The notes under the pieces were generated by a model that was given only the letters and a program-made list of their open reading frames with translations, searched no databases and was not told the DNA's origin. A program made the position numbers and the translations under genes. A DNA stretch of 62,341 bases from Magnetococcales bacterium (lineage in GTDB: Bacteria > Pseudomonadota > Magnetococcia > Magnetococcales > JADFYX01), in assembly GCA_015232365.1 (NCBI GenBank), contig JADFZU010000010.1, positions 1-62,341 of the forward strand. Direction: 5' to 3'. Positions 45,280-54,526 of the stretch are shown here, piece by piece (positions within the stretch are counted from its first letter, which is position 1; the number at the start of each line of letters is the position of its first letter).

Positions 45280-45798
45280 ATGGCAGAGACGGATCAAGAT
45301 AATGAGGTAGAGGCAGAGGGCAAACCAGAGCAGGGTTCTGAGCAAGCAGCATTTCATGTTGAGAAGCTTTACATTAAAGATCTCTCGTATGAGAGCCCCA
45401 ACTCTCCAGATATTTTTCAAAATCTTGGCGAGCCAAAGGTTGAGTTAAACCTGGATACCGGTGCAACTCAGAAGGGTCCAGAGCATTATGAGGCAACGTT
45501 ACATGTCACAGTAACTGTTAAAAATGCTGAAAAAACCCTGTTTATAATTGAGATATCCTACGGCGGTATTTTCATGATCCGCAACTTTGCCAAAGAGCAG
45601 GTTGACGCTCTGTTGGGGATTGAGTGTCCGACTATAATATTCCCATATGTGCGACGGGTGATCTCGGATCTGGTCTCAGAAGGTGGGTTTAAACCGCTGA
45701 TTCTCGACCCGATAAATTTTCCTGCAATTTTCCATCAAGCGCGTGCTGAAGAGAAAGCACAAGAAGAGGGTGCTACCGATCCGGCACAGGTAAACTAA
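45280..45798 (+). CDS. secB: Protein-export chaperone SecB
   Basis: SecB keeps preproteins unfolded and hands them to SecA. The 172 residues show the family core FHVEKLYIKDLSYESPNSPD, LHVTVTVKNAEKTLFIIEI, YGGIF and IIFPYVRRVISDLVSEGGF. It has a 20-residue Glu/Gln-rich N-terminal extension and an acidic C-terminal tail, which is the usual SecA contact region. It is convergent with queF, with 12 bases between the stops. Confidence 0.95.
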   Translation: MAETDQDNEVEAEGKPEQGSEQAAFHVEKLYIKDLSYESPNSPDIFQNLGEPKVELNLDTGATQKGPEHYEATLHVTVTVKNAEKTLFIIEISYGGIFMIRNFAKEQVDALLGIECPTIIFPYVRRVISDLVSEGGFKPLILDPINFPAIFHQARAEEKAQEEGATDPAQVN

Positions 45799-45810
45799 AA
45801 ACTTGATAGT

Positions 45811-46185
45811 TTAATTGGGTTTTGAGTATTCGGCAGTGACTACTGTTGCGATACCGCCCCGGACATTAAAATCTCCGACAACGGTCATTGAGCGAGGCTG
45901 TGCCACAGCTACCAGTTCGTCTAGTATCTGGTTGGTTACCGCCTCGTGAAAATGGCCCTTATCCCGGAAGCTCCAGAGATATAGCTTGAGTGATTTAAGC
46001 TCAATGCAAGTTTGGTCCGGGATGTAGGAGATGCGAATCTCGGCAAAATCCGGTTGTCCGGTTTTAGGGCAGACACAGGTAAACTCCGGGCATTTCATCT
46101 CGATCCGGTAGTCACGTTTTGAATTTGGGTTTGGAAAAGTTTCTAACATGTGCCAGTTTTTATGCCATTTTTTAGTGGAAGTCAA
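45811..46185 (-). CDS. queF: NADPH-dependent 7-cyano-7-deazaguanine reductase (QueF, short type)
   Basis: QueF reduces preQ0 to preQ1 in queuosine synthesis. The nucleophilic Cys is in [14 protein letters not shown] (C39 from the TTG start), followed by [19 protein letters not shown] and the [11 protein letters not shown] segment with the nitrile-binding Glu/His. It is the single-domain type (124 residues). The start may be TTG 46185, with GGA nearby, or ATG 46149, which removes 12 residues before the conserved MLETFPNPN. Confidence 0.94.
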   Translation of the reverse strand: MTSTKKWHKNWHMLETFPNPNSKRDYRIEMKCPEFTCVCPKTGQPDFAEIRISYIPDQTCIELKSLKLYLWSFRDKGHFHEAVTNQILDELVAVAQPRSMTVVGDFNVRGGIATVVTAEYSKPN

Positions 46186-46262
46186 TTAATCCGGTGGGGT
46201 TGACCAATATATTTCTTGAATTTTTTGGTTAAGTCTATTTTTTTTGTGGAGATTGTAAAATA

Positions 46263-46916
46263 GTGGGTCGTATTAAGACATTGATCATAGGTGCTTCCAT
46301 AGCGTTCCTGGTTTCCGGGTTTCTCAGTGAAGGTGGTGAATCTGGTATCGGCCTGGATTTTGACAATATGCTGACCATGGGGTTTTTAGTCTACATCTGG
46401 TACACCCTACGTTGGGCAACATCAGGAAAAAACCAGAAGAGACCAGAAAACAAACCTACGGATATTGAGCCGCCAACTACTCAGACAAAAGAGGCTGATC
46501 TGCCCAAACCACCAACCAGCAGTAGTGAGCCATATGTTGTTAAAATCAACAAAAACCGTATGAAGCAGGATAACACAAGCCCGGAAATTGAGCCGCCTGT
46601 TCCCGGTATGGAGGAGCTAAAACATCCTTCACGGCAGGTAGAGCTTCAACATCGTGGCCTTCTTAACTCTCTGCGGGTTGAGACTATCAAGATAATCCAT
46701 CACAAAGCACCTTGGGCCATTACTGAGCGGGGTGAAACCATTGGCCGTTTTCGTAACACCCCTATCCCAGCCTGGGTTCGCACCTCTGATAATAGAGAGG
46801 CAGATTATCATGGTATTACTGATGATCCTGCCATGGATGGTAGTGTCTGTATTGAGATCCCTGACCGCTCAGAACTAATTCTCTCTCCCGGTTTGGTCTA
46901 TCTTCTCCGTTCATGA
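46263..46916 (+). CDS. Membrane protein of unknown function coupled to mutS
   Basis: A 217-residue protein, GTG start at 46263. Two hydrophobic segments (about 4-20 and 36-50) are followed by a Pro/Thr/Lys/Glu-rich linker (55-125) and a compact soluble domain of about 90 residues ([20 protein letters not shown]...[13 protein letters not shown], quoted in part). I do not recognise the domain. The stop overlaps the mutS start (ATGA at 46913), so translation is coupled, although a role in mismatch repair is not implied. Confidence 0.65.
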   Translation: MGRIKTLIIGASIAFLVSGFLSEGGESGIGLDFDNMLTMGFLVYIWYTLRWATSGKNQKRPENKPTDIEPPTTQTKEADLPKPPTSSSEPYVVKINKNRMKQDNTSPEIEPPVPGMEELKHPSRQVELQHRGLLNSLRVETIKIIHHKAPWAITERGETIGRFRNTPIPAWVRTSDNREADYHGITDDPAMDGSVCIEIPDRSELILSPGLVYLLRS

Positions 46917-49534
46917 GCAGTACAAAAGCCAAACATACTCCGATGATGGCCCAGTATCTGGAGATAAAAGCTGAACATCCTGACGCTCTGCTTTTTTATC
47001 GTATGGGTGAGTTCTATGAGATGTTTTTTGATGATGCCAAGATAGCCTCCAAAGATCTGGATATTCTGCTAACCGCCAGAGGTAAGACTGCTGACAAGCC
47101 GATTCCCATGGCTGGTGTTCCGGTGCACCGTCTGGACTACTACCTGAAAGTTGCGGTGGAGGCTGGACATAAAGTCGCCATTTGCGAACAGATGGAGCCA
47201 CCATCCCAGAGCAAAGGTCCGGTACGCCGTGAAGTTTTACGGGTGGTGACCAGTGGTACACTCACCGAAGAGAGTCTGTTGGACCCTCGCAGCAACAATT
47301 TTTTGGTTGCCATTGCCCCAGCAAAAAAAGCTGAAAGTCCGCCAGGATTGGCAGTTCTTGATCTATCCACCGGGCAATTTCAGGTTGGGGAACATGGCTC
47401 CTGGGAGCTGGCGGCAGCATTTCTCTCCGGTATGGGTTCAGTAGAGATTGTCGCCCCTGAAGGTTGGCAACCTCCGGCAGTGCTGCAAAATCTGTCGATG
47501 GAGTTCTCCGCTCGACCATCATGGGAGTTTGATCTTGACCATGGGGCAAACTTAATAAAAAAACAGTTTAATGTTAAAGTGCTGGATAGTTTTGGGATAG
47601 CCGATTCCCCTCTGTGTCAAATAGCTGCTGGAGCACTATTGGCCTACTGTAAGGATACCCAGAGGGGGGCTTTGGGCCATATCACAGCCTTAACAAGAAT
47701 CTATAACCATGAATCCATGGTGCTGGACGATGCCTGTCGTCGGAATCTGGAGATTAACAGTTCTCTAAAAGACGGACAGCGCAGAGGCAGCTTGCTTGGG
47801 GTATTGGATGATACCGTTACGGTTATGGGTAGCAGGCTGTTTGGTCAATGGTTGAACCGCCCACTTCAGAGTGTGGAGGCGATTGCCTATCGTCAGGATG
47901 GTGTGGAGTGGTTGGCTCTGAGCAGGGCCAACGTCAGAAGAGAGATTCGCCAGCATCTTGGCGGAGTAAGGGATCTAGAGAGACTTTTAAGCCGTATTGT
48001 CATGGGCCGGGCTTCGCCAAGGGATTTTGGTGCACTGCGTTCAACCCTGGAACAGCTTCCGGTTCTGGTGAAAAACCTGGATGGTGATGATCTGCCAGCA
48101 ATTCTTTTGGCAGTTAAAGAGGCTTTAGATGGGCATCAGGAACTATTGGAGAGGCTGACAGATATTTTGGCAGAGACTCTTCCGGTAGCTTTAAAAGATG
48201 GTGGGGTGGTTCGGGCTGGTTACCATGCTGATCTGGACAAAATGCGTGATCTGGCTGGCGGAGGTAAACAGGGTCTGGCAGACCTGGAGCGTGAAGAGCG
48301 AGAGAAGACCGGTATTAGCAGTCTGAAGGTTAAATACCACCGTACCTTTGGTTACACCCTTGAGGTGACAAATGTCCATAAGGACCGGGTTCCCTACACC
48401 TATCAGCACAAACAGACCATGGCCAATGCCATTCGCTATACCACGCCGGAGTTGAAGGAGTTTGAAGAGCAGATTTTAAATGCCGAAGAGCAGATGCATA
48501 TACTCGAGGCAGAGCTGTATGAGAAGCTGGGCCGGGAGGTGGCAGGCCATGCCTCAGGGTTGCAACGCAGTGCCAATGGTCTGGCTGCTCTGGATGTTTT
48601 AGCCGCTTTTGCCCACACCGCCGAAGAGCGGGAATATCGCCGTCCTGTGGTAAACAGTGAAGCAACAATCCATATTCAACAAGGTCGGCATCCGGTGGTC
48701 GAGGCTATGTTGAGTGAAGAGCACTTTGTTCCCAACGATGCTCTACTCGACAGTAACGAAAATAGAATAGGTCTGATTACCGGCCCCAATATGGCTGGCA
48801 AGTCGACATTCATGCGTCAGGTGGCTCTTATTGTTTTAATGGCTCATACTGGATCTTTTGTTCCGGCAGCCAAGGCGGTTATTGGCTTGACCGACCGTAT
48901 TTTTACCAGGGTTGGTGCTGCAGATGATCTGGCCGGAGGACGCTCTACCTTTATGGTTGAGATGACCGAGACTGCCCATATTCTTCATCACGCCACCTCC
49001 CGTTCACTGGTAGTTCTTGATGAGATCGGCCGGGGGACATCTACACTTGACGGTCTGTCTATTGCCTGGGCGGTTGTCGAGCGAATGCATGGGGTCTGTC
49101 GCTCCCGGACTCTTTTTGCCACCCACTATCATGAGTTGACTGAGCTGGAGAGGTTGAAACCTGGTGTGGTGAACTATACGGTTGAAGTAAAGGAGTCTAG
49201 CAACCGGGTGCTGTTTTTACACACTATAGTTCCAGGAGCTGCCTCCAGCTCTTACGGTATCCACGTAGCCGAGCTTGCCGGCCTGCCAAAGGAGGTGGTT
49301 ATCCGGGCCAGAGAGGTGTTGAGCCAGCTAGAGGATGCCGAACAGAAAAAGCCGGCCTCTTCGACTGCTAAAAATAGCGGTGAGCAGGAGTATAAAGAGC
49401 CGACCCAGCTAAGTCTCTTCATGGATGCCCCCCCCGAACCGGCTCTCAACGAGCTAAAAGCCCTGGACCCAGATGATCTAACCCCTAAACAGGCGCTGGA
49501 CACCCTTTACCGGCTGAAAAAAATGTTGCTTTAG
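46913..49534 (+). CDS. mutS: DNA mismatch repair protein MutS
   Basis: MutS finds mismatches and short loops in new DNA and recruits MutL. The N-terminal mismatch-binding motif is GEFYEMF (Phe wedge and Glu). The ATPase has Walker [10 protein letters not shown] at residues 624-632, Walker [16 protein letters not shown] with D703, and the ATHYHEL motif. At 873 residues it has all domains including the clamp and the C-terminal dimerising tail ([15 protein letters not shown]). It is coupled to the preceding membrane-protein gene. Confidence 0.97.
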   Translation: MSSTKAKHTPMMAQYLEIKAEHPDALLFYRMGEFYEMFFDDAKIASKDLDILLTARGKTADKPIPMAGVPVHRLDYYLKVAVEAGHKVAICEQMEPPSQSKGPVRREVLRVVTSGTLTEESLLDPRSNNFLVAIAPAKKAESPPGLAVLDLSTGQFQVGEHGSWELAAAFLSGMGSVEIVAPEGWQPPAVLQNLSMEFSARPSWEFDLDHGANLIKKQFNVKVLDSFGIADSPLCQIAAGALLAYCKDTQRGALGHITALTRIYNHESMVLDDACRRNLEINSSLKDGQRRGSLLGVLDDTVTVMGSRLFGQWLNRPLQSVEAIAYRQDGVEWLALSRANVRREIRQHLGGVRDLERLLSRIVMGRASPRDFGALRSTLEQLPVLVKNLDGDDLPAILLAVKEALDGHQELLERLTDILAETLPVALKDGGVVRAGYHADLDKMRDLAGGGKQGLADLEREEREKTGISSLKVKYHRTFGYTLEVTNVHKDRVPYTYQHKQTMANAIRYTTPELKEFEEQILNAEEQMHILEAELYEKLGREVAGHASGLQRSANGLAALDVLAAFAHTAEEREYRRPVVNSEATIHIQQGRHPVVEAMLSEEHFVPNDALLDSNENRIGLITGPNMAGKSTFMRQVALIVLMAHTGSFVPAAKAVIGLTDRIFTRVGAADDLAGGRSTFMVEMTETAHILHHATSRSLVVLDEIGRGTSTLDGLSIAWAVVERMHGVCRSRTLFATHYHELTELERLKPGVVNYTVEVKESSNRVLFLHTIVPGAASSSYGIHVAELAGLPKEVVIRAREVLSQLEDAEQKKPASSTAKNSGEQEYKEPTQLSLFMDAPPEPALNELKALDPDDLTPKQALDTLYRLKKMLL

Positions 49535-49592
49535 GGTTCCTGTCTTCACCACTCTATTTTAGAAAACCAAACAGCGGTAGAATCCCACACGT

Positions 49593-49621
49593 CTTGACAC
49601 ATAATGTCCCATGGTAGAGAA
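49593..49621 (+). promoter_or_regulatory. Candidate sigma-70 promoter of the response-regulator gene
   Basis: A perfect TTGACA (49593-49598) is followed after 17 bases by GAGAAT (49616-49621; four of six -10 bases). Transcription would then begin at or next to the ATG at 49628, giving a leaderless or nearly leaderless mRNA. Confidence 0.4.
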
Positions 49622-49627
49622 TAGAGC

Positions 49628-51331
49628 ATGAAAAAAAATCACAGCATTCTTCTGGTTGATGATGAGCCAGACATTATAGCTCTGTTTACTGCTGTTCTAT
49701 CCGAGCCTGGCTACCGAGTTAAGAGTGCAAACTCCATGCATACGGCTTCTGAACAGTTGAGTCGTGGTAATTTTGATCTGGTAGTCTCAGATATCTGGCT
49801 TGGTGAAGAGACCGGGCTTGATCTTCTGAACAAAATTCGTTTGGCTGATCCCAGTGCCTATGTGATTTTAGTCACCGCCAACCCAAGTATGGAGACGGCA
49901 CAAGAGGCGGTAAAGGCTGGAGCTTTTGATTATCTCGCCAAACCAGTCTCATCAGAAAAGCTATTGGATAGTGTTCGTCACGCTCTTGAGCACAAACAGA
50001 TCTCCGACCAAAAATCGGCAACCCAGCGGCATCTTGAAGCAGTTTTTGATAGTGTTCAGGAGGCGTTGATAACAATTGATCAAGACGGCTCAATCCGTGA
50101 GGTTAACCGGGCTGGGCAGCGGTTGTGTGGTCTTGGGGCTGAGGTTGAGGGTAGATCTTATCAATCTGTTATCCATTGTGAACATTTAAAGGCACTGATT
50201 GAAAAAGTTTTTAGTGAAAAAACCCCCATAGAGAGGGTGGAGATGACCTGTACCAATGCTAACTTTGAAAAACAGGTTATCAATGTTTCGGTCTCGCCAC
50301 TGCTGGATTTAAATCTGGATAAAGGTGGGTTTAGCGGTGTAGTAGTAGTAGTTCTTGATGTAACCCGTCTGGCTCGCTTAGAGCAGAACCGTAGGGATAG
50401 GAACCGTTTTCACCGGCTTTTGGGCCGTAGCCCGGCAATGCGGAAGGTTTTTACCCTTATTGAAGATCTAGCGGTGGTTGATACCTCGGTTTTAATTACA
50501 GGCGATAGCGGTACCGGCAAAGAGCTGGTGGCTGAGGCTCTCCACCTGCAAGGGGCCAGGGGAGCGGGGCCAATGGTTAAGGTCAACTGTGCCGGGCTAA
50601 CCGAGACCCTTTTGGAGAGTGAGCTGTTTGGTCATGTAAAAGGCTCTTTTACCGGGGCACATAAAGATAAGACCGGTCGTTTTCAACTGGCAAACGGCGG
50701 TACAATTTTTCTAGATGAAATAGGCGATATCAGCAGTAATATGCAGACTAGGCTGCTTAGGGTATTGCAAGAGCGGGTGATTGAACGGGTTGGTGATGCC
50801 CGCTCAATAAAACTGGATATCAGGGTGGTTGCCGCTACCAACCAAAATCTTGAGGCCAAGGTGGCACGGGGGCTTTTTCGTAAAGACCTTTTCTATCGTC
50901 TTAATGTGGTGGAGATCCATCTGCCAGCACTTAAAGACCGCTTAGAGGACCTGCCTCTATTAACCAACCACTTTATCCATAAATTCAACCTGCAGTTTAA
51001 TAAAAATATTGAGTCGGTAACCTCAGAGGTGATGGAGGTTTTTAAAAAATACTCCTGGCCGGGGAATGTTCGTGAACTAGAGCATGTTTTAGAGCACGGT
51101 TTTGTGATCTGTCGTGAGTCGGCTATAGCTCTTTCACATCTACCACGTAATTTATCGGTTATGGAAAACTCTATTGATGTAAGTAAAAGGCTGGAAGGTG
51201 ACGTAATATCAGAACGAGAGCATGTTTTGGCTAGTTTGAAAGCTGCCAAGTGGCGTAAAGGCAAAGCAGCAAAAGCCTTGGGAGTTAGCCGTAGTACTCT
51301 ATATCGCTGGATGGAGCGGTTAAATATATAA
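49628..51331 (+). CDS. Sigma-54-dependent response regulator (REC-PAS-AAA+-Fis HTH)
   Basis: A 567-residue NtrC-family activator. Residues 1-120 are a receiver with phospho-acceptor D55 (VVSDIWLG) and K104-like KPVSS. Residues about 135-260 form a PAS domain. The AAA+ domain has Walker A GDSGTGKE (292-299), the sigma-54 loop GSFTGA (339-344; the consensus is GAFTGA), Walker B GGTIFLDEIGD and the arginine region FRKDLFYRLN. The C-terminus is a Fis-type helix-turn-helix (AAKALGVSRSTLYRWMERL). A receiver plus PAS in an NtrC-like activator is uncommon. No kinase gene is adjacent. The two sigma-54 flagellar promoters in this window are possible targets. Confidence 0.94.
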   Translation: MKKNHSILLVDDEPDIIALFTAVLSEPGYRVKSANSMHTASEQLSRGNFDLVVSDIWLGEETGLDLLNKIRLADPSAYVILVTANPSMETAQEAVKAGAFDYLAKPVSSEKLLDSVRHALEHKQISDQKSATQRHLEAVFDSVQEALITIDQDGSIREVNRAGQRLCGLGAEVEGRSYQSVIHCEHLKALIEKVFSEKTPIERVEMTCTNANFEKQVINVSVSPLLDLNLDKGGFSGVVVVVLDVTRLARLEQNRRDRNRFHRLLGRSPAMRKVFTLIEDLAVVDTSVLITGDSGTGKELVAEALHLQGARGAGPMVKVNCAGLTETLLESELFGHVKGSFTGAHKDKTGRFQLANGGTIFLDEIGDISSNMQTRLLRVLQERVIERVGDARSIKLDIRVVAATNQNLEAKVARGLFRKDLFYRLNVVEIHLPALKDRLEDLPLLTNHFIHKFNLQFNKNIESVTSEVMEVFKKYSWPGNVRELEHVLEHGFVICRESAIALSHLPRNLSVMENSIDVSKRLEGDVISEREHVLASLKAAKWRKGKAAKALGVSRSTLYRWMERLNI

Positions 51332-51343
51332 AAATTGTTTAAG

Positions 51344-51408
51344 TCTAGATTTGGCAGTTGTTCGTACACCACTGGCACAACCTCTTGATTCACCTGGCAA
51401 ACCAATAA
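51344..51408. repeat. Left part of a MITE-like element abutting tatD
   Basis: TCTAGATTTGGCAGTTGTTC matches the left end at 8509-8526 almost base for base, and the following ACTGGCACAACCTCTTGATT and CACCTGGCAAACCA continue the match. It ends where the tatD start codon begins; the right end of the element is absent. Confidence 0.6.
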
Positions 51409-52170
51409 ATGATAGATACCCACTGCCACTTAAACCACCCAGCCTTTGCCAAAGACCGCAGTGAGGTCTTAAAACGTGCTGAGCAGGCTGGTGTAGAGCA
51501 GATGGTGGTTCCGGGAGTCAACCTGCAAGGCTTTCCAGGCCAGCTTCAGGTCGCAAATGCAAAAACCCACATAGCTTTTGGTCTCCACCCATTAAATATG
51601 GCCGACCATCCCCATGATGCCTTAGAGCAGCTTGAAGAGTGGATTGAGAGGAGCAATCCGGTAGCTATAGGCGAGATTGGGCTGGACTACCGGGAGACAC
51701 CACAAAATCACGTTAGACAGAAAATCCTGTTTGAGGCTCAACTGAATCTAGCCAAAAAACATGAGCTTCCCATTCTGGTCCATGTGATCAAGGCTCATGA
51801 ACAGACCCTCGCTCTGCTCCGTCGGGCCGAGCTGCCAGCAGGGGGGATTATTCACAGTTTTAATGGTAGTTTGCAGCAAGCTCATGAGTATATAAAGCTT
51901 GGCTTTCTCTTGGGTTTTGGCGGTGTAGCAACCTATGATAGAGCAACAAAAATACGTAGGGTTGCTGCTGAGTTACCCGACTCGGCTCTGGTCTTGGAGA
52001 GTGACGCTCCAGATCTGCCACCAATTGGATTTTATGGTCAACGTAATGAACCTTGTTATATGCAGAAGGTGGTGGAAACTTTAGCGGAACTGCGCAACAG
52101 TGCAGCCGAACATATTGTTCGCACAACCAGCAACAGTGCCATCAAATTATTAGGACTTTGCCGTGACTAA
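51409..52170 (+). CDS. tatD: TatD family metal-dependent hydrolase
   Basis: TatD proteins are TIM-barrel metal nucleases; E. coli TatD is a 3'-5' DNA/RNA exonuclease. The N-terminal metal site is IDTHCHLNH (H5, H7), the bridging Glu is in AIGEIGLDY, further His residues are in LVHVIKAH and IHSFNG, and the last Asp in LESDAPDLPP. The length of 253 residues is normal. No ribosome site precedes ATG 51409; the upstream bases are those of a repeat element. tcdA overlaps the end by eight bases. Confidence 0.93.
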   Translation: MIDTHCHLNHPAFAKDRSEVLKRAEQAGVEQMVVPGVNLQGFPGQLQVANAKTHIAFGLHPLNMADHPHDALEQLEEWIERSNPVAIGEIGLDYRETPQNHVRQKILFEAQLNLAKKHELPILVHVIKAHEQTLALLRRAELPAGGIIHSFNGSLQQAHEYIKLGFLLGFGGVATYDRATKIRRVAAELPDSALVLESDAPDLPPIGFYGQRNEPCYMQKVVETLAELRNSAAEHIVRTTSNSAIKLLGLCRD

Positions 52171-52891
52171 TAGTGGACTTTTTGAGAGAACCCATATTCT
52201 GGTCGGTGATAGCGGCTTGGAAAAACTACAAAACAGCCATATCCTTATTGCTGGACTTGGGGGGGTTGGCAGTTATGCGGCTGAAGCCCTGGTTAGGGCT
52301 GGAATAGGCCGTCTAACACTTATAGATAGTGATGCTGTCGCCCCATCCAACATCAACCGGCAGCTTCTCGCCACTAATGATACCGTCGGCAGGCAGAAAG
52401 TAGAGGTTATGGGAGAGAGGCTCAACTCTATCAACCCAGAGTGCCAATTACATCTACACGATCTATTTATAACCCCTGAGACCATTCCAACAATATTGGA
52501 TAAAGCAGAGCCTGACTGGGTAGTCGATGCCATAGACAGCCTCAACTGTAAAGTTAGTTTGATCATAGAGAGCCAAATACGGGATATTAAGGTTGCCAGC
52601 AGTATGGGGGCAGGTAGTAAATTAAACCCAGCAATGTTACAGGTTGGTGATCTTTTCGACTCCACCATCTGCCCTCTGGCACGAACAGTCCGGCAACGGC
52701 TGCGTCGTCGCAACGGTCAAAGAGGGGTGGTGGCGGTCTGGTCCCTGGAGCCACCCATGCCCCACAAACCACCAGAGGCAACTTCACAAGGCCGTCCACG
52801 GGCAGTAAACGGCACAATCAGCTATATGCCTGCACTTTTCGGCTTGACCCTGGCTGGAGAGGTGCTGCGGAGGGTTTTAGCGGAAAGTTAA
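52163..52891 (+). CDS. tcdA: tRNA threonylcarbamoyladenosine dehydratase (TcdA/CsdL)
   Basis: TcdA is an E1-like enzyme that uses ATP to cyclise t6A37 in tRNA to ct6A. The Rossmann motif AGLGGVGSYAAEALVRAGIG and the adenylation residues in IDSDAVAPSNINRQ are present; DAIDSLNCKVSLI and the SSMGAGSKLNP loop match TcdA rather than MoeB or ThiF, and no zinc CxxC pairs are seen. The start is GTG 52163. Its substrate base is made with the help of TsaC, found at 2112. Confidence 0.9.
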   Translation: MTNSGLFERTHILVGDSGLEKLQNSHILIAGLGGVGSYAAEALVRAGIGRLTLIDSDAVAPSNINRQLLATNDTVGRQKVEVMGERLNSINPECQLHLHDLFITPETIPTILDKAEPDWVVDAIDSLNCKVSLIIESQIRDIKVASSMGAGSKLNPAMLQVGDLFDSTICPLARTVRQRLRRRNGQRGVVAVWSLEPPMPHKPPEATSQGRPRAVNGTISYMPALFGLTLAGEVLRRVLAES

Positions 52892-53067
52892 CACTTCTGC
52901 CAGTAGACAAATAACATTGACAACACGCAAACAATTGTGTTGGCATGTCGTCATAAGGTTTTTGTGTAGCGATGATTCGTATGCAGCACCCTCAGTTGAC
53001 AGCCTTTTTTTAATTTAATTTTCGCATTATGTATGCCATTATCAAGGTTATCTCAACATCTTAGCAT

Positions 53068-53100
53068 AGGAGGCATATAATGCCTGTAAGCAATGGATAG
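53068..53100 (+). promoter_or_regulatory. Strong ribosome site and six-codon leader overlapping the reductase start
   Basis: AGGAGG (53068-53073) is six bases before ATG 53080, which opens a six-codon frame (MPVSNG, stop TAG at 53098). The ferredoxin reductase ATG (53093) lies inside this frame in another phase, 19 bases from the ribosome site. The layout suggests that translation of the leader feeds the reductase start by re-initiation. It could instead reflect a weaker, misassigned start. Confidence 0.45.
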
Positions 53101-53935
53101 TCACGATAAAAAGCCAAAAAACCCCGATCTATACAACGCCACCTTGATTAGCCGGCTGGAAATCACACCCAACCTTCAGATACTCAAGGTAGAGCCGGAC
53201 GATAAAAATTTTGAATTTGAGGCCGGTCAATTTACGGTCTTGGGCCTTACCTGGTCTAGCCCCTCACTTCCTGGTACTGACCGCAAGGAGTTTCCTCCAG
53301 AGAAAAGCCAGAGACTTATTCGTCGTGCCTATTCAATCTCCTCAAGTAGCCGTTGGCAGGAGTACATAGAGTTTTACGTCTCCCTGGTTACCAGCGGCGA
53401 GCTTACCCCTAGACTTTTCCAACTGGAGGTTGGTGGCCGTCTCTTCATTGGCCCCAAAGGCAAAGGGGTGTTCACCATAGATAGGGTAGCCGCAGATAAA
53501 AATATTGTCATGGTGGCTACCGGAACCGGCTTAGCCCCTTACATAAGCATGGTTCGCACCCTGGCTTTTGCAGACGGCTGCCCAACCCGATCCATCACCA
53601 TTCTCCACGGTGCAAGATACTCCTGGGATTTAGGCTATCGGAGCGAGCTTGAGAGTCTGTCTCGTAGCTGTGCAAATTTTAACTATATTCCCATAATCAC
53701 CAGACCAGAAAAAGATGAATCTTGGAGTGGACATTCCGGCCGTCTCAACGATTGGGTTGCCAAACCTGATTTAGCGGAGATCTGCAAAGTGCCAATTGAT
53801 GGCAAACAGACCGAGTTTTTTCTGTGCGGCCACCCAGACATGGTTACGGGTTGTGCAGCTATCTTATCTGAAAGAGGGTTTGATGAAGGGAGTAAAAAAG
53901 AGCCTGGAACCATGCATTTGGAAAAGTATTGGTAA
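53093..53935 (+). CDS. fpr: Ferredoxin/flavodoxin--NADP+ reductase (Fpr type)
   Basis: A 280-residue FAD enzyme that passes electrons between NADPH and ferredoxin or flavodoxin. FAD binding is shown by RRAYSISSSS (RxYS motif), and NADP binding by VATGTGLAPYISMVR and FFLCGHPDMVTG. The C-terminus ends HLEKYW as in several Fpr proteins with an aromatic last residue. A loop of about 20 residues (SSPSLPGTDRKEFPPEK) is inserted before the RxYS motif. It is the first gene of a redox group with a rubrerythrin-like protein and a Rieske fusion. Confidence 0.92.
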   Translation: MDSHDKKPKNPDLYNATLISRLEITPNLQILKVEPDDKNFEFEAGQFTVLGLTWSSPSLPGTDRKEFPPEKSQRLIRRAYSISSSSRWQEYIEFYVSLVTSGELTPRLFQLEVGGRLFIGPKGKGVFTIDRVAADKNIVMVATGTGLAPYISMVRTLAFADGCPTRSITILHGARYSWDLGYRSELESLSRSCANFNYIPIITRPEKDESWSGHSGRLNDWVAKPDLAEICKVPIDGKQTEFFLCGHPDMVTGCAAILSERGFDEGSKKEPGTMHLEKYW

Positions 53936-54024
53936 CTGAAGGTAAAATAAGCAAAAATCTTTGTAAACTTTACCCTCTAACTAGATGTTTCATGAAATTG
54001 ACCGTTGAAGGAGCAGCATAAAAA

Positions 54025-54474
54025 ATGACAGATTTTAACGACATCATAAAAATGGCCATGGACCATGAAGATAAAGAGGCTGAGTTTTATGAATCTCTGG
54101 CTGAACGTTCCAAAAGCAAGGACCAAAAAAACGCCCTGCTTGCCCATGCTGATGAAGAGAGAGAACATAAACGCCATCTTGAGAATATTTTAAAAAGTGG
54201 TGAGTTGCCCAGTGGGCCGTTTATCACCCCTGACGAAGATATGAAACTTGCTGAAATGTTGGTTGTATCAGCTTCAGAGAGTGGCAACATAGATTTTGAA
54301 GAGGCCCTTCTTTTAGCGACAAAACGGGAAAAATCCTCAGCTAAATTTTATCGTGAACTGTCGCAAAAAACTGAAAACAGTGAACTGCAAAAGACTTTTA
54401 TCTTTCTAGCCGATCAAGAGTCAAAACATGCCAAACAGCTAGAACAGGAGTATGACGACGGTCAACAAGAGTAA
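54025..54474 (+). CDS. Rubrerythrin-like diiron protein (no rubredoxin domain)
   Basis: A 149-residue four-helix ferritin-like protein. The two iron-ligand sets are visible: E20 in EAEFY with E45-x2-H48 (EREH), and E102 in KREKSS with E132-x2-H135 (ESKH). Proteins of this class reduce peroxide or handle iron. The C-terminal rubredoxin domain of classical rubrerythrin is missing, so an outside electron donor is needed; the neighbouring reductase or Rieske protein could serve. It lies 89 bases after the reductase gene and 52 before the Rieske fusion. Confidence 0.88.
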   Translation: MTDFNDIIKMAMDHEDKEAEFYESLAERSKSKDQKNALLAHADEEREHKRHLENILKSGELPSGPFITPDEDMKLAEMLVVSASESGNIDFEEALLLATKREKSSAKFYRELSQKTENSELQKTFIFLADQESKHAKQLEQEYDDGQQE

Positions 54475-54526
54475 TCCATAAATAAGCCAATCCACTATCA
54501 AACCAATTAAAAGAGAAGATAATAAT

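Noticed and set aside
51380-51400. Sigma-54 promoter before tatD (CTGGCACAACCTCTTGATT)
   Set aside because: The -12 GC is missing at the required ten-base distance, and the bases belong to the repeat.
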